A stretch of DNA of 64,000 bases, from positions 133,233 through 197,232 of the forward strand of contig JBNPWE010000005.1 in the NCBI GenBank assembly GCA_050433985.1, written 5' to 3'. Position numbers and translations under genes: made by a program. Shown here piece by piece: positions 46,755-55,604 of the stretch (the stretch's first letter is position 1; each line of letters begins with the position of its first letter). Below the pieces are notes generated by a model, which saw only the letters and a program-made list of their open reading frames with translations, made no database searches and had not been told where the DNA came from. The stretch is from JACIYW01 sp014359745 (GTDB taxonomy: Bacteria > Pseudomonadota > Alphaproteobacteria > Rhodobacterales > Rhodobacteraceae).

Positions 46755-48767
46755 ATGGCAGACCTACGCAAAATCATCATCGACGATATCGAGGTAGAGG
46801 TCGATCCGCGCCTGACCCTGATTCAGGCCTGTGAACAGGCGGGCGTGGAAGTGCCGCGTTTCTGTTATCACGAACGCCTGTCGATCGCGGGCAACTGCCG
46901 GATGTGCCTGGTCGAGGTGGTGGGCGGCCCGCCCAAGCCTGCGGCAAGCTGCGCGATGCAGGTGAAAGACCTGCGCCCCGGCCCCGAAGGCGCGCCGCCG
47001 GTGATCAAGACCAATTCGCTGATGGTCAAGAAGGCCCGCGAAGGGGTGATGGAATTTCTGCTGATCAACCATCCGCTGGATTGCCCGATCTGCGATCAGG
47101 GTGGCGAATGCGATTTGCAGGATCAGGCGATGGCTTACGGGGTGGATTTCAGCCGCTACCGCGAACCCAAGCGCGCCTCTGAGGATCTGGATCTTGGCCC
47201 GCTTGTGGAAACCCACATGACTCGCTGCATTTCCTGCACCCGTTGCGTGCGCTTCACCTCCGAGGTGGCGGGGATCACCCAGATGGGCCAGACCGGCCGT
47301 GGCGAGGATGCGGAGATTACCAGCTATCTGAACCAGACGCTGGACAGCAATCTTCAGGGCAACATCATCGATCTGTGCCCGGTGGGCGCGCTGGTCTCCA
47401 AACCCTATGCCTTTACCGCCCGCCCGTGGGAGTTGACCAAGACCGAAACCATCGACGTGATGGATGCGCTGGGGTCGTCTGTCCGCGTCGATACCAAGGG
47501 GCGCGAGGTGATGCGCATCCTGCCCCGCAACCATGACGGCGTGAACGAGGAATGGATTTCCGACAAGACCCGGTTCGTGTGGGACGGGCTGCGCAAACAG
47601 CGCCTTGACCGGCCTTACCTGCGCGAGAATGGCCGCCTGCGCCCGGCGACATGGCCCGAGGCGCTGGCCGCCGCCGCCAAGGCGATGACGGGCAAAAAGG
47701 TGGTGGGCCTGATCGGCGATCTGGCCCCGGTCGAGGCGGTATTTGCGCTGAAATCGCTGATCGAGGGGCAGGGCGGTTCGGTCGAATGCCGCACCGATGG
47801 CGCGCAACTGCCCGTGGGCAACCGCTCGGCCTATGTGGGCACGGCGCGGATCGAGGATATCGACGCCGCGCGCGCGATCTACCTGATCGGAACCAACCCG
47901 CGCGACGAGGCGGCGGTGCTCAATGCCCGCATCCGCAAGGCCTGGACGCTGGGCGCGGATGTGTACCGTTTCGGCCCGCCAACCGATCTGACCTATCCGG
48001 TGGTTGAGATGGGCGCGGGGCGCGATGCGCTGGTCGCGGCGGTGAAGGATGCAAAACCGCAGGACAAGCCCGCGCTGGTGATCGTGGGGCAGGGCGCCTT
48101 GACCGAGGCCGATGGTGCGGCGGTGCTGAGCCAGGCCATGAAACTGGCCGAGGGGCTGGGGGCCGGGCTGTTGATCCTGCATACGGCTGCGGCGCGCGTG
48201 GGTGCCATGGATGTGGGCGCCGCGACCGACGGCGGGCTGACCGCCGCCATGGACGGGGCCGAGGTGGTCTATAACCTTGGTGCCGATGAGGTCGAGATCG
48301 GCCCCGGCGCTTTCGTGATCTATCAGGGCAGCCATGGCGACCGGGGCGCGCATCGCGCCGACCTGATCCTGCCGGGCGCCGCCTGGACCGAGGAAAACGG
48401 CCTCTTCGTCAACACCGAAGGGCGCCCGCAACTGGCGTTGCGCGCCGGTTTCGCGCCGGGCGAGGCCAAGGAAAACTGGGCGATCCTGCGGGCGCTGTCG
48501 GCGGAACTGGGCGCGGTCTTGCCCTATGACAGCCTGCCCGCGTTGCGCCGGGCGCTGGTGGCCGCACACCCGCATCTGGCCGGGGTGGACGGGGTGCCGC
48601 AAAACGACTGGCAGCGGGTGCCGCTGCAATCCCCGGCCAAGGCCGATTTCCGCTATGCCCTGCGCGATTTCTATCTGACCAATCCGATTGCGCGCGCCAG
48701 CGAGGTGATGGCGGAACTTTCTGCCAACGCCAAGGCGCGGCGCAGCGCGCCCCTGGCGGCGGAGTGA
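46755..48767 (+). CDS. nuoG: NADH-quinone oxidoreductase subunit G
   Basis: A 670-residue 75-kDa-type subunit passing electrons from NuoF/E towards NuoI. The N-terminal cluster-binding motifs are FCYHERLSIAGNCRMCLVEV, CPICDQGGECDLQD, HMTRCISCTRC and DLCPVGAL. The C-terminal part is a degenerate molybdopterin-oxidoreductase domain. The length fits the mitochondrial-type, shorter form rather than that of E. coli. Confidence 0.97.
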   Translation: MADLRKIIIDDIEVEVDPRLTLIQACEQAGVEVPRFCYHERLSIAGNCRMCLVEVVGGPPKPAASCAMQVKDLRPGPEGAPPVIKTNSLMVKKAREGVMEFLLINHPLDCPICDQGGECDLQDQAMAYGVDFSRYREPKRASEDLDLGPLVETHMTRCISCTRCVRFTSEVAGITQMGQTGRGEDAEITSYLNQTLDSNLQGNIIDLCPVGALVSKPYAFTARPWELTKTETIDVMDALGSSVRVDTKGREVMRILPRNHDGVNEEWISDKTRFVWDGLRKQRLDRPYLRENGRLRPATWPEALAAAAKAMTGKKVVGLIGDLAPVEAVFALKSLIEGQGGSVECRTDGAQLPVGNRSAYVGTARIEDIDAARAIYLIGTNPRDEAAVLNARIRKAWTLGADVYRFGPPTDLTYPVVEMGAGRDALVAAVKDAKPQDKPALVIVGQGALTEADGAAVLSQAMKLAEGLGAGLLILHTAAARVGAMDVGAATDGGLTAAMDGAEVVYNLGADEVEIGPGAFVIYQGSHGDRGAHRADLILPGAAWTEENGLFVNTEGRPQLALRAGFAPGEAKENWAILRALSAELGAVLPYDSLPALRRALVAAHPHLAGVDGVPQNDWQRVPLQSPAKADFRYALRDFYLTNPIARASEVMAELSANAKARRSAPLAAE

Positions 48768-48772
48768 TCGGG

Positions 48773-49168
48773 ATGGCGCGTCACTGCGTGGGAATATTGG
48801 CCATGGCTGGCGGGGTTGCCGCCTGCGACCGGCCCGAGGCGGCAACCGATGCGCCCTTCGTGCCCGACTATCGCGGGATCGAGACCCGGCTTCTGGGCGA
48901 TGATCTGGTCAGTTTCCGGGTGGCGATGGGCGGCGCCCGCGATCAGGGCGACGTGGATGCCTATGCGCGCTGTGCCGCCGCGCAATATGCGGTGATCCGG
49001 GGCTATGGTTTCGCACGGCATGTGCGCACCAAACTGGCACAAACGGGTGGTATTTGGCGGGCGGATGCTGTTTACACCATCTCGCCAACCCTGCCGCGCG
49101 GCGAGCGGACGATTGACGCAGAAGTGACGGTTGCGGATTGCCGCGATCAGGGAATACCGACGGTTTGA
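48773..49168 (+). CDS. DUF5333-like small lipoprotein in the nuo operon
   Basis: A 131-residue protein with a signal sequence and lipobox-like GGVAAC (Cys about residue 17), so probably attached to a membrane on the periplasmic side. Two further cysteines are in YARCAAAQYAV and VADCRDQG. The ATG at 48773 has GGAG eight bases upstream; the GTG at 48764, overlapping the nuoG stop, is possible. Proteins of this type lie between nuoG and nuoH in related bacteria; I associate it with DUF5333 from memory. Confidence 0.65.
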   Translation: MARHCVGILAMAGGVAACDRPEAATDAPFVPDYRGIETRLLGDDLVSFRVAMGGARDQGDVDAYARCAAAQYAVIRGYGFARHVRTKLAQTGGIWRADAVYTISPTLPRGERTIDAEVTVADCRDQGIPTV

Positions 49169-49183
49169 GGATGTGAGGCACGC

Positions 49184-50221
49184 ATGGCGGACTTTCTGCA
49201 AACGGGGCTGGGGATAACGCTGCTGATCGCGGCGCAGGGCCTTATGATCATCGCCTTTGTGATGATCTCGCTCTTGTTCCTGGTTTACGGCGACCGCAAG
49301 ATATGGGCCGCCGTGCAGATGCGGCGCGGCCCGAATGTGGTGGGGGCCTTTGGCCTGCTGCAATCGGTGGCGGATGCGCTGAAATATGTGGTCAAGGAAA
49401 TCGTGGTGCCCGCCGGGGCCGACCGCGCGGTGTTCTTTCTGGCGCCGATGATCAGTTTCGTGATGGCGGTGCTGGCTTGGGCGGTGATCCCGTTTGCCGA
49501 TGGCTGGGTGCTGGCGGATCTGAATGTGGCGATCCTGTTCGTGTTCGCGATCTCCTCGCTTGAGGTGTACGGCGTGATCATGGGGGGCTGGGCGTCGAAT
49601 TCGAAATACCCGTTCCTTGGGGCGCTTCGGTCTGCCGCGCAGATGATTTCCTATGAGGTGTCGCTGGGCCTGATCATCATCGGGGTGATCATTTCCACCG
49701 GCAGCATGAACTTTTCGGCGATCGTCGCGGCCCAGGATGGGTCTTATGGCCTGTTCAACTGGTACTGGCTGCCGCATCTGCCGATGGTGGTGCTGTTCTT
49801 CATTTCGACCCTGGCCGAAACCAACCGCCCGCCCTTCGATCTGCCCGAGGCGGAATCGGAACTGGTTGCGGGCTTCATGGTGGAATATTCGTCAACGCCG
49901 TATCTGTTGTTCATGGCGGGCGAATATATCGCCGTGTTCCTGATGTGCGCGCTGATCAGCCTGCTGTTTTTCGGCGGCTGGCTGTCGCCCATTCCCGGCC
50001 TGCCCGACGGGGCGCTGTGGATGGTGGGCAAGATGGCGTTCTTCTTTTTCATGTTCGCCATGGTGAAGGCGATCGTGCCGCGCTACCGCTATGACCAGTT
50101 GATGCGCATCGGCTGGAAAGTGTTCCTGCCGATGAGCTTGGGCTGGGTGGTGCTGGTGGCGTTCCTGGCGAAATTCGAGGTGCTTGGCGGCTTCTGGGCG
50201 CGCTGGGCGATTGGGGGCTGA
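49184..50221 (+). CDS. nuoH: NADH-quinone oxidoreductase subunit H
   Basis: A 345-residue membrane subunit (ND1) with eight or more helices that forms part of the quinone channel. DRKIWAAVQMRRGPNVVG, ASNSKYPFLGALRSAAQMISYEVSLG and ETNRPPFDLPEAESELVAGF are diagnostic; the last is the acidic quinone-channel loop. Confidence 0.97.
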   Translation: MADFLQTGLGITLLIAAQGLMIIAFVMISLLFLVYGDRKIWAAVQMRRGPNVVGAFGLLQSVADALKYVVKEIVVPAGADRAVFFLAPMISFVMAVLAWAVIPFADGWVLADLNVAILFVFAISSLEVYGVIMGGWASNSKYPFLGALRSAAQMISYEVSLGLIIIGVIISTGSMNFSAIVAAQDGSYGLFNWYWLPHLPMVVLFFISTLAETNRPPFDLPEAESELVAGFMVEYSSTPYLLFMAGEYIAVFLMCALISLLFFGGWLSPIPGLPDGALWMVGKMAFFFFMFAMVKAIVPRYRYDQLMRIGWKVFLPMSLGWVVLVAFLAKFEVLGGFWARWAIGG

Positions 50222-50223
50222 TC

Positions 50224-50718
50224 ATGACCGTGATGGACTGGACCCGCGCGACGAAATATTTCCTGATGATGGATTTCATCAAGGGGTTTGCCCTTGGCAT
50301 GAAATACTTCGTCGCCCCGAAACCCACGCTGAACTATCCCCATGAAAAGGGGCCGCTGTCGCCGCGCTTTCGCGGTGAACACGCCCTGCGCCGCTATCCG
50401 TCGGGCGAGGAACGCTGCATCGCCTGCAAGCTGTGCGAGGCGATCTGCCCCGCGCAGGCGATCACCATCGACGCCGAACCGCGTGAAGACGGATCGCGCC
50501 GCACCACGCGCTATGACATCGACATGACCAAATGCATCTACTGCGGTTTCTGCCAGGAGGCGTGCCCGGTCGATGCCATCGTCGAGGGGCCGAATTTCGA
50601 ATTCGCCACCGAAACCCGCGAAGAGCTTTTTTACGATAAGGCGAAACTGCTTGACAACGGCGACCGCTGGGAAGGCGAGATCGCCCGCAACCTTGAAATG
50701 GATGCGCCCTACCGATGA
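50224..50718 (+). CDS. nuoI: NADH-quinone oxidoreductase subunit I
   Basis: A 164-residue ferredoxin-like subunit with two [4Fe-4S] motifs, CIACKLCEAICPAQAI and CIYCGFCQEACPVDAI, bridging NuoG and NuoB. The start at 50224 follows the nuoH stop closely; the ATG at 50233 is an alternative. Its stop overlaps the next gene by four bases. Confidence 0.97.
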   Translation: MTVMDWTRATKYFLMMDFIKGFALGMKYFVAPKPTLNYPHEKGPLSPRFRGEHALRRYPSGEERCIACKLCEAICPAQAITIDAEPREDGSRRTTRYDIDMTKCIYCGFCQEACPVDAIVEGPNFEFATETREELFYDKAKLLDNGDRWEGEIARNLEMDAPYR

Positions 50719-51125
50719 CCGAAGAATGGCAAAAGATGATGACGGCGATGATGGAGCAGGGCCAGCAGATGGCCCGTGCCTTCAATCCCGCGATGGAAAC
50801 CTTCCGCATGACCGGCATGGAAGACATGATCCCGACCATGTCGAAGGATTTCATGGAAATGGCCTTTGGCCGCACCTACAACCGCGAGGGGCTTGATGCC
50901 AAGACGCGGCTTCTGGTGACCATCGCCGCGCTGACGGTGCTGGGCGCGCAGGCCGAACCGCAATTGCGCCTGACAATCCGCCACGCGCTGGAAGCGGGCG
51001 CGACACAGCGCGAGATCGCCGAAGTGATCTATCAGATGAGCATGTTCGGCGGCCTGCCCGCCATGCAAAAGGCGCTGGAGATCGCGCAGGGCGTCTTTGC
51101 CACCAAGGGAGAGGACAAAGCATGA
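50715..51125 (+). CDS. carboxymuconolactone decarboxylase-family protein in the nuo operon
   Basis: A 136-residue all-helical protein. The core from residue 55 (REGLDAKTRLLVTIAALTVLGAQAEPQLRLTIRHALEAGATQREIAEVIYQMSMFGG) is the CMD fold shared with AhpD-like proteins. The AhpD Cys-x-x-Cys pair is missing, so peroxidase activity is unlikely. It is coupled by four-base overlaps to nuoI and nuoJ. Function in this setting is unknown. Confidence 0.8.
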   Translation: MTEEWQKMMTAMMEQGQQMARAFNPAMETFRMTGMEDMIPTMSKDFMEMAFGRTYNREGLDAKTRLLVTIAALTVLGAQAEPQLRLTIRHALEAGATQREIAEVIYQMSMFGGLPAMQKALEIAQGVFATKGEDKA

Positions 51126-51736
51126 CCTTTGCCGAATTCGCCTTTTACCTTTTTGCGCTGAGCGCCGTGGTGTCCGGGCTGTTCGTGGTGGTGGCCCGCA
51201 ACCCGGTGCATTCGGTGCTGTGGCTGATTCTGGCATTCCTGTCGTCGGCGGGGCTCTTTGTGCTGCTGGGGGCCGAATTCGTCGCGATGCTGCTGGTCAT
51301 CGTCTATGTCGGCGCGGTGGCGGTGCTGTTCCTGTTCGTGGTGATGATGTTGGATGTCGATTTCGCCGAACTCAAGGCCGGGATGGCGCGCTATGTGCCG
51401 CTGGCCGGGCTGATCGCGGTGGTGCTGTTGATGCAACTGGCGCTGGCCTTTGGTGCCTGGGAAGCCGCGCCGGGGGCCGAGGGGCTGCGCGCGGCGGTGG
51501 CACCCTTGCCGGGGGATGCGCAGAACACCGGCGCGCTGGGGATGCTGATCTATGACAGGTATCTATACCTGTTTCAGGCGGCGGGCCTGATCCTGCTGGT
51601 GGCGATGATCGGGGCGATCGTGCTGACGCTGCGCCACAAGCCGGGCATCAAGCGCCAGGATGTGCTGGCGCAGATGTATCGCGATCCGGCCAAGGCAATG
51701 GAACTGAAAGACGTGAAGCCGGGGCAGGGCCTTTAG
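51122..51736 (+). CDS. nuoJ: NADH-quinone oxidoreductase subunit J
   Basis: A 204-residue membrane subunit (ND6) with five helices. NPVHSVLWLILAFLSSAGLFVLLGAEFVAMLLVIVYVGAVAVLFLFVVMMLDV, including the conserved Glu and the flexible VGAVAVLFLF helix, identifies it. It overlaps the CMD-family gene by four bases. Confidence 0.96.
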   Translation: MTFAEFAFYLFALSAVVSGLFVVVARNPVHSVLWLILAFLSSAGLFVLLGAEFVAMLLVIVYVGAVAVLFLFVVMMLDVDFAELKAGMARYVPLAGLIAVVLLMQLALAFGAWEAAPGAEGLRAAVAPLPGDAQNTGALGMLIYDRYLYLFQAAGLILLVAMIGAIVLTLRHKPGIKRQDVLAQMYRDPAKAMELKDVKPGQGL

Positions 51737-51775
51737 GCCATAACGATAACGGGCACCAGCCCGGAAGGAACGAGA

Positions 51776-52081
51776 ATGGTGGGACTGGAACATTACCTGA
51801 CGGTGGCGGCGGCGCTGTTTGTCATCGGGATCTTCGGCATCTTCCTGAACCGGAAGAACGTGATCGTCATCCTGATGTCGATCGAACTGATGCTGCTGGC
51901 CGTCAACATCAACTTCGTCGCGTTTTCGTCATTCCTGGGCGATCTGGTCGGGCAGGTGTTCACCATGTTCGTCCTTACCGTTGCAGCGGCCGAGGCGGCG
52001 ATCGGGCTGGCCATTCTGGTGGTGTTCTTCCGCAACCGTGGCAGCATCGCTGTCGAAGACGTCAACGTGATGAAGGGCTGA
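51776..52081 (+). CDS. nuoK: NADH-quinone oxidoreductase subunit K
   Basis: A 101-residue, three-helix subunit (ND4L). NVIVILMSIELMLLAVNINFVAFS holds the proton-channel glutamate in helix 2, and AAAEAAIGLAILVVFFRNRG holds the one in helix 3. Confidence 0.97.
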   Translation: MVGLEHYLTVAAALFVIGIFGIFLNRKNVIVILMSIELMLLAVNINFVAFSSFLGDLVGQVFTMFVLTVAAAEAAIGLAILVVFFRNRGSIAVEDVNVMKG

Positions 52082-52086
52082 AGGCG

Positions 52087-54051
52087 ATGGAAACCATACT
52101 TCTTCTGTCGCCGCTGGTGGGCGCGCTGATCTGCGGCTTTGGCTGGCGGGTAATCGGTGAACAGGCCGGGCAGGTGATCACAACAGGGCTCTTGTTCCTG
52201 TCGGCGCTTCTGTCCTGGGTGATCTTTCTGACCTTTCACGGCGAAACGCAGCATATCGACCTGATGCGCTGGGTGTCGTCGGGCAGCTTCGACGCGCCCT
52301 GGTCGATCCGCATCGACCGGCTGACCGCGATCATGCTGGTGGTGATCACCACCGTTTCCAGCCTCGTGCACCTGTATTCCTTTGGCTACATGGCGCATGA
52401 CGAGAACTGGAAAGAGGGCGAGCATTACAAGGCGCGGTTCTTCGCCTATCTGTCGTTCTTCACCTTTGCCATGCTGATGCTGGTGACATCCGACAACCTG
52501 TTGCAGATGTTCTTTGGCTGGGAAGGGGTTGGCGTTGCCTCATATCTGCTGATCGGGTTCTATTACCGCAAGCCGTCGGCCAATGCCGCCGCGATCAAGG
52601 CGTTCGTGGTGAACCGGGTGGGCGATTTCGGGTTCGCACTGGGGATCTTCGCGCTGTTCTTCCTGACCGACAGCATCCATTTCGACGTTATTTTCCAGAA
52701 AGCCCCGGAACTGGCCCAGACCAACCTCAGCTTTCTGTGGCGCGACTGGAACGCGGCCAACCTGATCGCGTTCCTGTTGTTCATCGGTGCGATGGGCAAA
52801 TCGGCGCAGCTTTTCCTGCACACCTGGCTGCCCGACGCGATGGAAGGGCCGACGCCGGTGTCGGCGCTTATCCACGCCGCCACCATGGTGACGGCGGGGG
52901 TGTTTCTGGTCTGCCGCATGTCGCCCCTGATCGAATATGCGCCAGAGGCCAAGATGTTCATCGTGGTCATCGGCGCATCAACCGCGTTCTTCGCCGCCAC
53001 CGTTGGCCTTGTGCAGAACGACATCAAGCGGGTGATCGCCTATTCGACCTGTTCGCAGCTTGGTTACATGTTCGTGGCGGCGGGTGTCGGCGTTTACAGC
53101 GTCGCCATGTTTCACCTGCTGACCCATGCGTTTTTCAAAGCGATGCTGTTTCTGGGCGCCGGATCGGTCATTCACGGGATGCACCACGAACAGGACATGC
53201 GCGCCTATGGCGGGCTGCGCCGCAAGCTGCCCTATACATATTACGCGATGCTGATCGGCACGCTGGCGATCACCGGGGTCGGCATTCCACTGACCCATAT
53301 CGGCTTTGCCGGGTTCCTGTCGAAGGATGCGATCATTGAATCGGCCTATGCGGGGGGCACCGGATTTGCCTTCTGGGCGCTGGTGATCGCGGCGGCGTTC
53401 ACCTCTTTCTATTCCTGGCGGCTGATGTTCATGACCTTTTTCGGCAAGGCGCGCGGCAACAAGCACACCCATGACCACGCGCATGAAAGCCCCTGGACGA
53501 TGCTGTTGCCGTTGGGCGTGCTTGCGGTGGGGGCAACGCTGGCAGGGATGATCTGGTATGAGCCCTTCTTCGGTGATCCGCGTCTGCTGGAGGAATGGTT
53601 CGGCCCTGCCGTGTTCATGGGCGCCGACAACCATGTGATCGAAGAGGCGCATCACGCCCCCGCCTGGGTCAAGGTATCGCCCTTTATCGCGATGCTGGCC
53701 GGGTTTTGCCTGGCGTGGCTGTTTTACATCCGCCGCCCCGACCTGCCGGGTCGGCTGGCCACGGCGCAGCGGCCGCTGTATCTGTTCCTGCTCAACAAAT
53801 GGTATTTCGACGAGATTTACGCGGTGATCTTCGTGCAGCCCGCACGCTGGCTGGGCAATTTCCTGTGGAAACGCGGCGATGGTGATGTGATCGACGGCGG
53901 CATCAACGGGCTGGCGCTGGGGATCATTCCGATGCTGACCCGGCTGGCCGGGCGGATGCAGTCTGGGTACATGTTCCATTATGCCTTTGCGATGGTGATC
54001 GGCATCGTCCTGATGGTCACCTGGATGACGCTTGCCGGGGGGGCGCAGTGA
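52087..54051 (+). CDS. nuoL: NADH-quinone oxidoreductase subunit L
   Basis: A 654-residue antiporter-like subunit (ND5), the distal proton pump. MFFGWEGVGVASYLLIGFYY contains the key Glu. HTWLPDAMEGPTPVSALIHAATMVTAGVFL and NDIKRVIAYSTCSQLGYMFVAAG are the family signatures. The C-terminus has the long lateral helix and an extra helix. Confidence 0.97.
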   Translation: METILLLSPLVGALICGFGWRVIGEQAGQVITTGLLFLSALLSWVIFLTFHGETQHIDLMRWVSSGSFDAPWSIRIDRLTAIMLVVITTVSSLVHLYSFGYMAHDENWKEGEHYKARFFAYLSFFTFAMLMLVTSDNLLQMFFGWEGVGVASYLLIGFYYRKPSANAAAIKAFVVNRVGDFGFALGIFALFFLTDSIHFDVIFQKAPELAQTNLSFLWRDWNAANLIAFLLFIGAMGKSAQLFLHTWLPDAMEGPTPVSALIHAATMVTAGVFLVCRMSPLIEYAPEAKMFIVVIGASTAFFAATVGLVQNDIKRVIAYSTCSQLGYMFVAAGVGVYSVAMFHLLTHAFFKAMLFLGAGSVIHGMHHEQDMRAYGGLRRKLPYTYYAMLIGTLAITGVGIPLTHIGFAGFLSKDAIIESAYAGGTGFAFWALVIAAAFTSFYSWRLMFMTFFGKARGNKHTHDHAHESPWTMLLPLGVLAVGATLAGMIWYEPFFGDPRLLEEWFGPAVFMGADNHVIEEAHHAPAWVKVSPFIAMLAGFCLAWLFYIRRPDLPGRLATAQRPLYLFLLNKWYFDEIYAVIFVQPARWLGNFLWKRGDGDVIDGGINGLALGIIPMLTRLAGRMQSGYMFHYAFAMVIGIVLMVTWMTLAGGAQ

Positions 54052-55592
54052 TGGAAAACCTGCTTTCTATCATCACCTTCCTGCCGCTTGTCGCGGCGGT
54101 GATCCTGGCGCTGTTCCTGCGGGGTGACGACGCGGCCGCGCAGAGCAACGCGAAATGGCTGGCGCTGATCGCCACCTCGGCCACGTTCCTGGTGTCGCTG
54201 TTCGTGCTGACCGGGTTTGATCCGTCCGACACCGGCTTTCAGTTTGTCGAGGAACGGCCATGGATTCTGGGATCGACCTATAAGGTGGGGGTGGATGGCA
54301 TTTCGGTGCTGTTTGTGCTGCTGACCACCTTTCTGATGCCGCTGACCATTGCTGCCTGCTGGAACGTGACCTACCGGGTCAAGGATTACATGATCGCGTT
54401 TCTGGTGCTGGAAACGCTGATGCTGGGCGTCTTTGTGGCGCTGGATATGGTGCTGTTCTATCTGTTCTTCGAGGCCGGGCTGATCCCGATGTTCCTGATC
54501 ATCGGCATCTGGGGCGGCAAGGAACGGATTTACGCATCGTTCAAGTTCTTCCTTTATACCTTCCTTGGGTCGGTCCTGATGCTGGTTGCGCTGATCGCGA
54601 TGTATGTCGATGCGGGCACGACCGATATCCCGCGCCTGCTGGTTCACCAGTTCAGCGCCGGGCCGATCACGCTTTTGGGCTGGCAGGTCGCGGGCGGGTT
54701 GCAGACGCTGCTGTTTCTGGCGTTCTTTGCCTCTTTCGCGGTCAAGATGCCGATGTGGCCGGTGCATACCTGGCTGCCCGATGCCCACGTTCAGGCCCCC
54801 ACGGCGGGGTCGGTGGTGCTGGCGGCGATCCTGCTCAAGATGGGCGGCTACGGGTTTCTGCGCTTCAGCCTGCCGATGTTTCCGGTGGCATCCGACCTGC
54901 TGGCGCCTTTCGTGCTGTGGCTGTCGGTGATCGCCATCGTTTACACCAGCCTTGTGGCGCTGGCGCAGACCGATATGAAAAAGCTGATCGCTTATTCATC
55001 GGTGGCACATATGGGCTATGTGACCATGGGCATTTTCGCGGCCAATCAGCAGGGCGTGGACGGGGCGATTTTCCAGATGATCAGCCATGGTTTCGTGTCG
55101 GGGGCGCTGTTTCTGTGCGTCGGCGTCATCTATGACCGGATGCACACCCGAGAGATTGACGCCTATGGCGGCCTTGTAAACCGGATGCCCGCCTATGCGC
55201 TGATCTTCATGCTGTTCACCATGGCCAATGTGGGCCTGCCCGGCACCAGCGGTTTCGTGGGCGAGGTGCTGACGCTGGTGGGCGTGTTTCAGGTCAACAC
55301 CTGGGTGGCGGCGGTTGCCACCACGGGGGTGATCCTGTCGGCCTCTTATGCGCTGTGGCTGTATCGGCGGGTGGTGTTCGGCGACCTGATCAAGGAAAGC
55401 CTGCGCACCATCACCGACATGAGCGGTCGCGAAAAGGCGATCTTTGCGCCGTTGGTGGTGATGACGATCCTTCTGGGCGTCTATCCCTCGCTTGCGCTTG
55501 ACATGATCGGCCCGTCGGTGACGGCGCTGGTTGGCGATTACCAGACAGCGCTGGCCAATGCCGCAAGCGCCGTCCACCTGGCCATGAACTGA
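54051..55592 (+). CDS. nuoM: NADH-quinone oxidoreductase subunit M
   Basis: A 513-residue antiporter-like subunit (ND4). FYLFFEAGLIPMFLIIGIWGG carries the essential Glu; KMPMWPVHTWLPDAHVQAPTAGSVVLAAILLKMGGYG and DMKKLIAYSSVAHMGYV are signatures. The ATG at 54051 shares its A with the nuoL stop; a GTG at 54048 is possible. Confidence 0.97.
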   Translation: MENLLSIITFLPLVAAVILALFLRGDDAAAQSNAKWLALIATSATFLVSLFVLTGFDPSDTGFQFVEERPWILGSTYKVGVDGISVLFVLLTTFLMPLTIAACWNVTYRVKDYMIAFLVLETLMLGVFVALDMVLFYLFFEAGLIPMFLIIGIWGGKERIYASFKFFLYTFLGSVLMLVALIAMYVDAGTTDIPRLLVHQFSAGPITLLGWQVAGGLQTLLFLAFFASFAVKMPMWPVHTWLPDAHVQAPTAGSVVLAAILLKMGGYGFLRFSLPMFPVASDLLAPFVLWLSVIAIVYTSLVALAQTDMKKLIAYSSVAHMGYVTMGIFAANQQGVDGAIFQMISHGFVSGALFLCVGVIYDRMHTREIDAYGGLVNRMPAYALIFMLFTMANVGLPGTSGFVGEVLTLVGVFQVNTWVAAVATTGVILSASYALWLYRRVVFGDLIKESLRTITDMSGREKAIFAPLVVMTILLGVYPSLALDMIGPSVTALVGDYQTALANAASAVHLAMN

Positions 55593-55604
55593 AGGACCAT
55601 AGCG

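Noticed and set aside
46764..48845. A 693-residue minus-strand frame opposite nuoG
   Set aside because: It is the antisense of nuoG; the product is His/Arg/Gly-rich without motifs.
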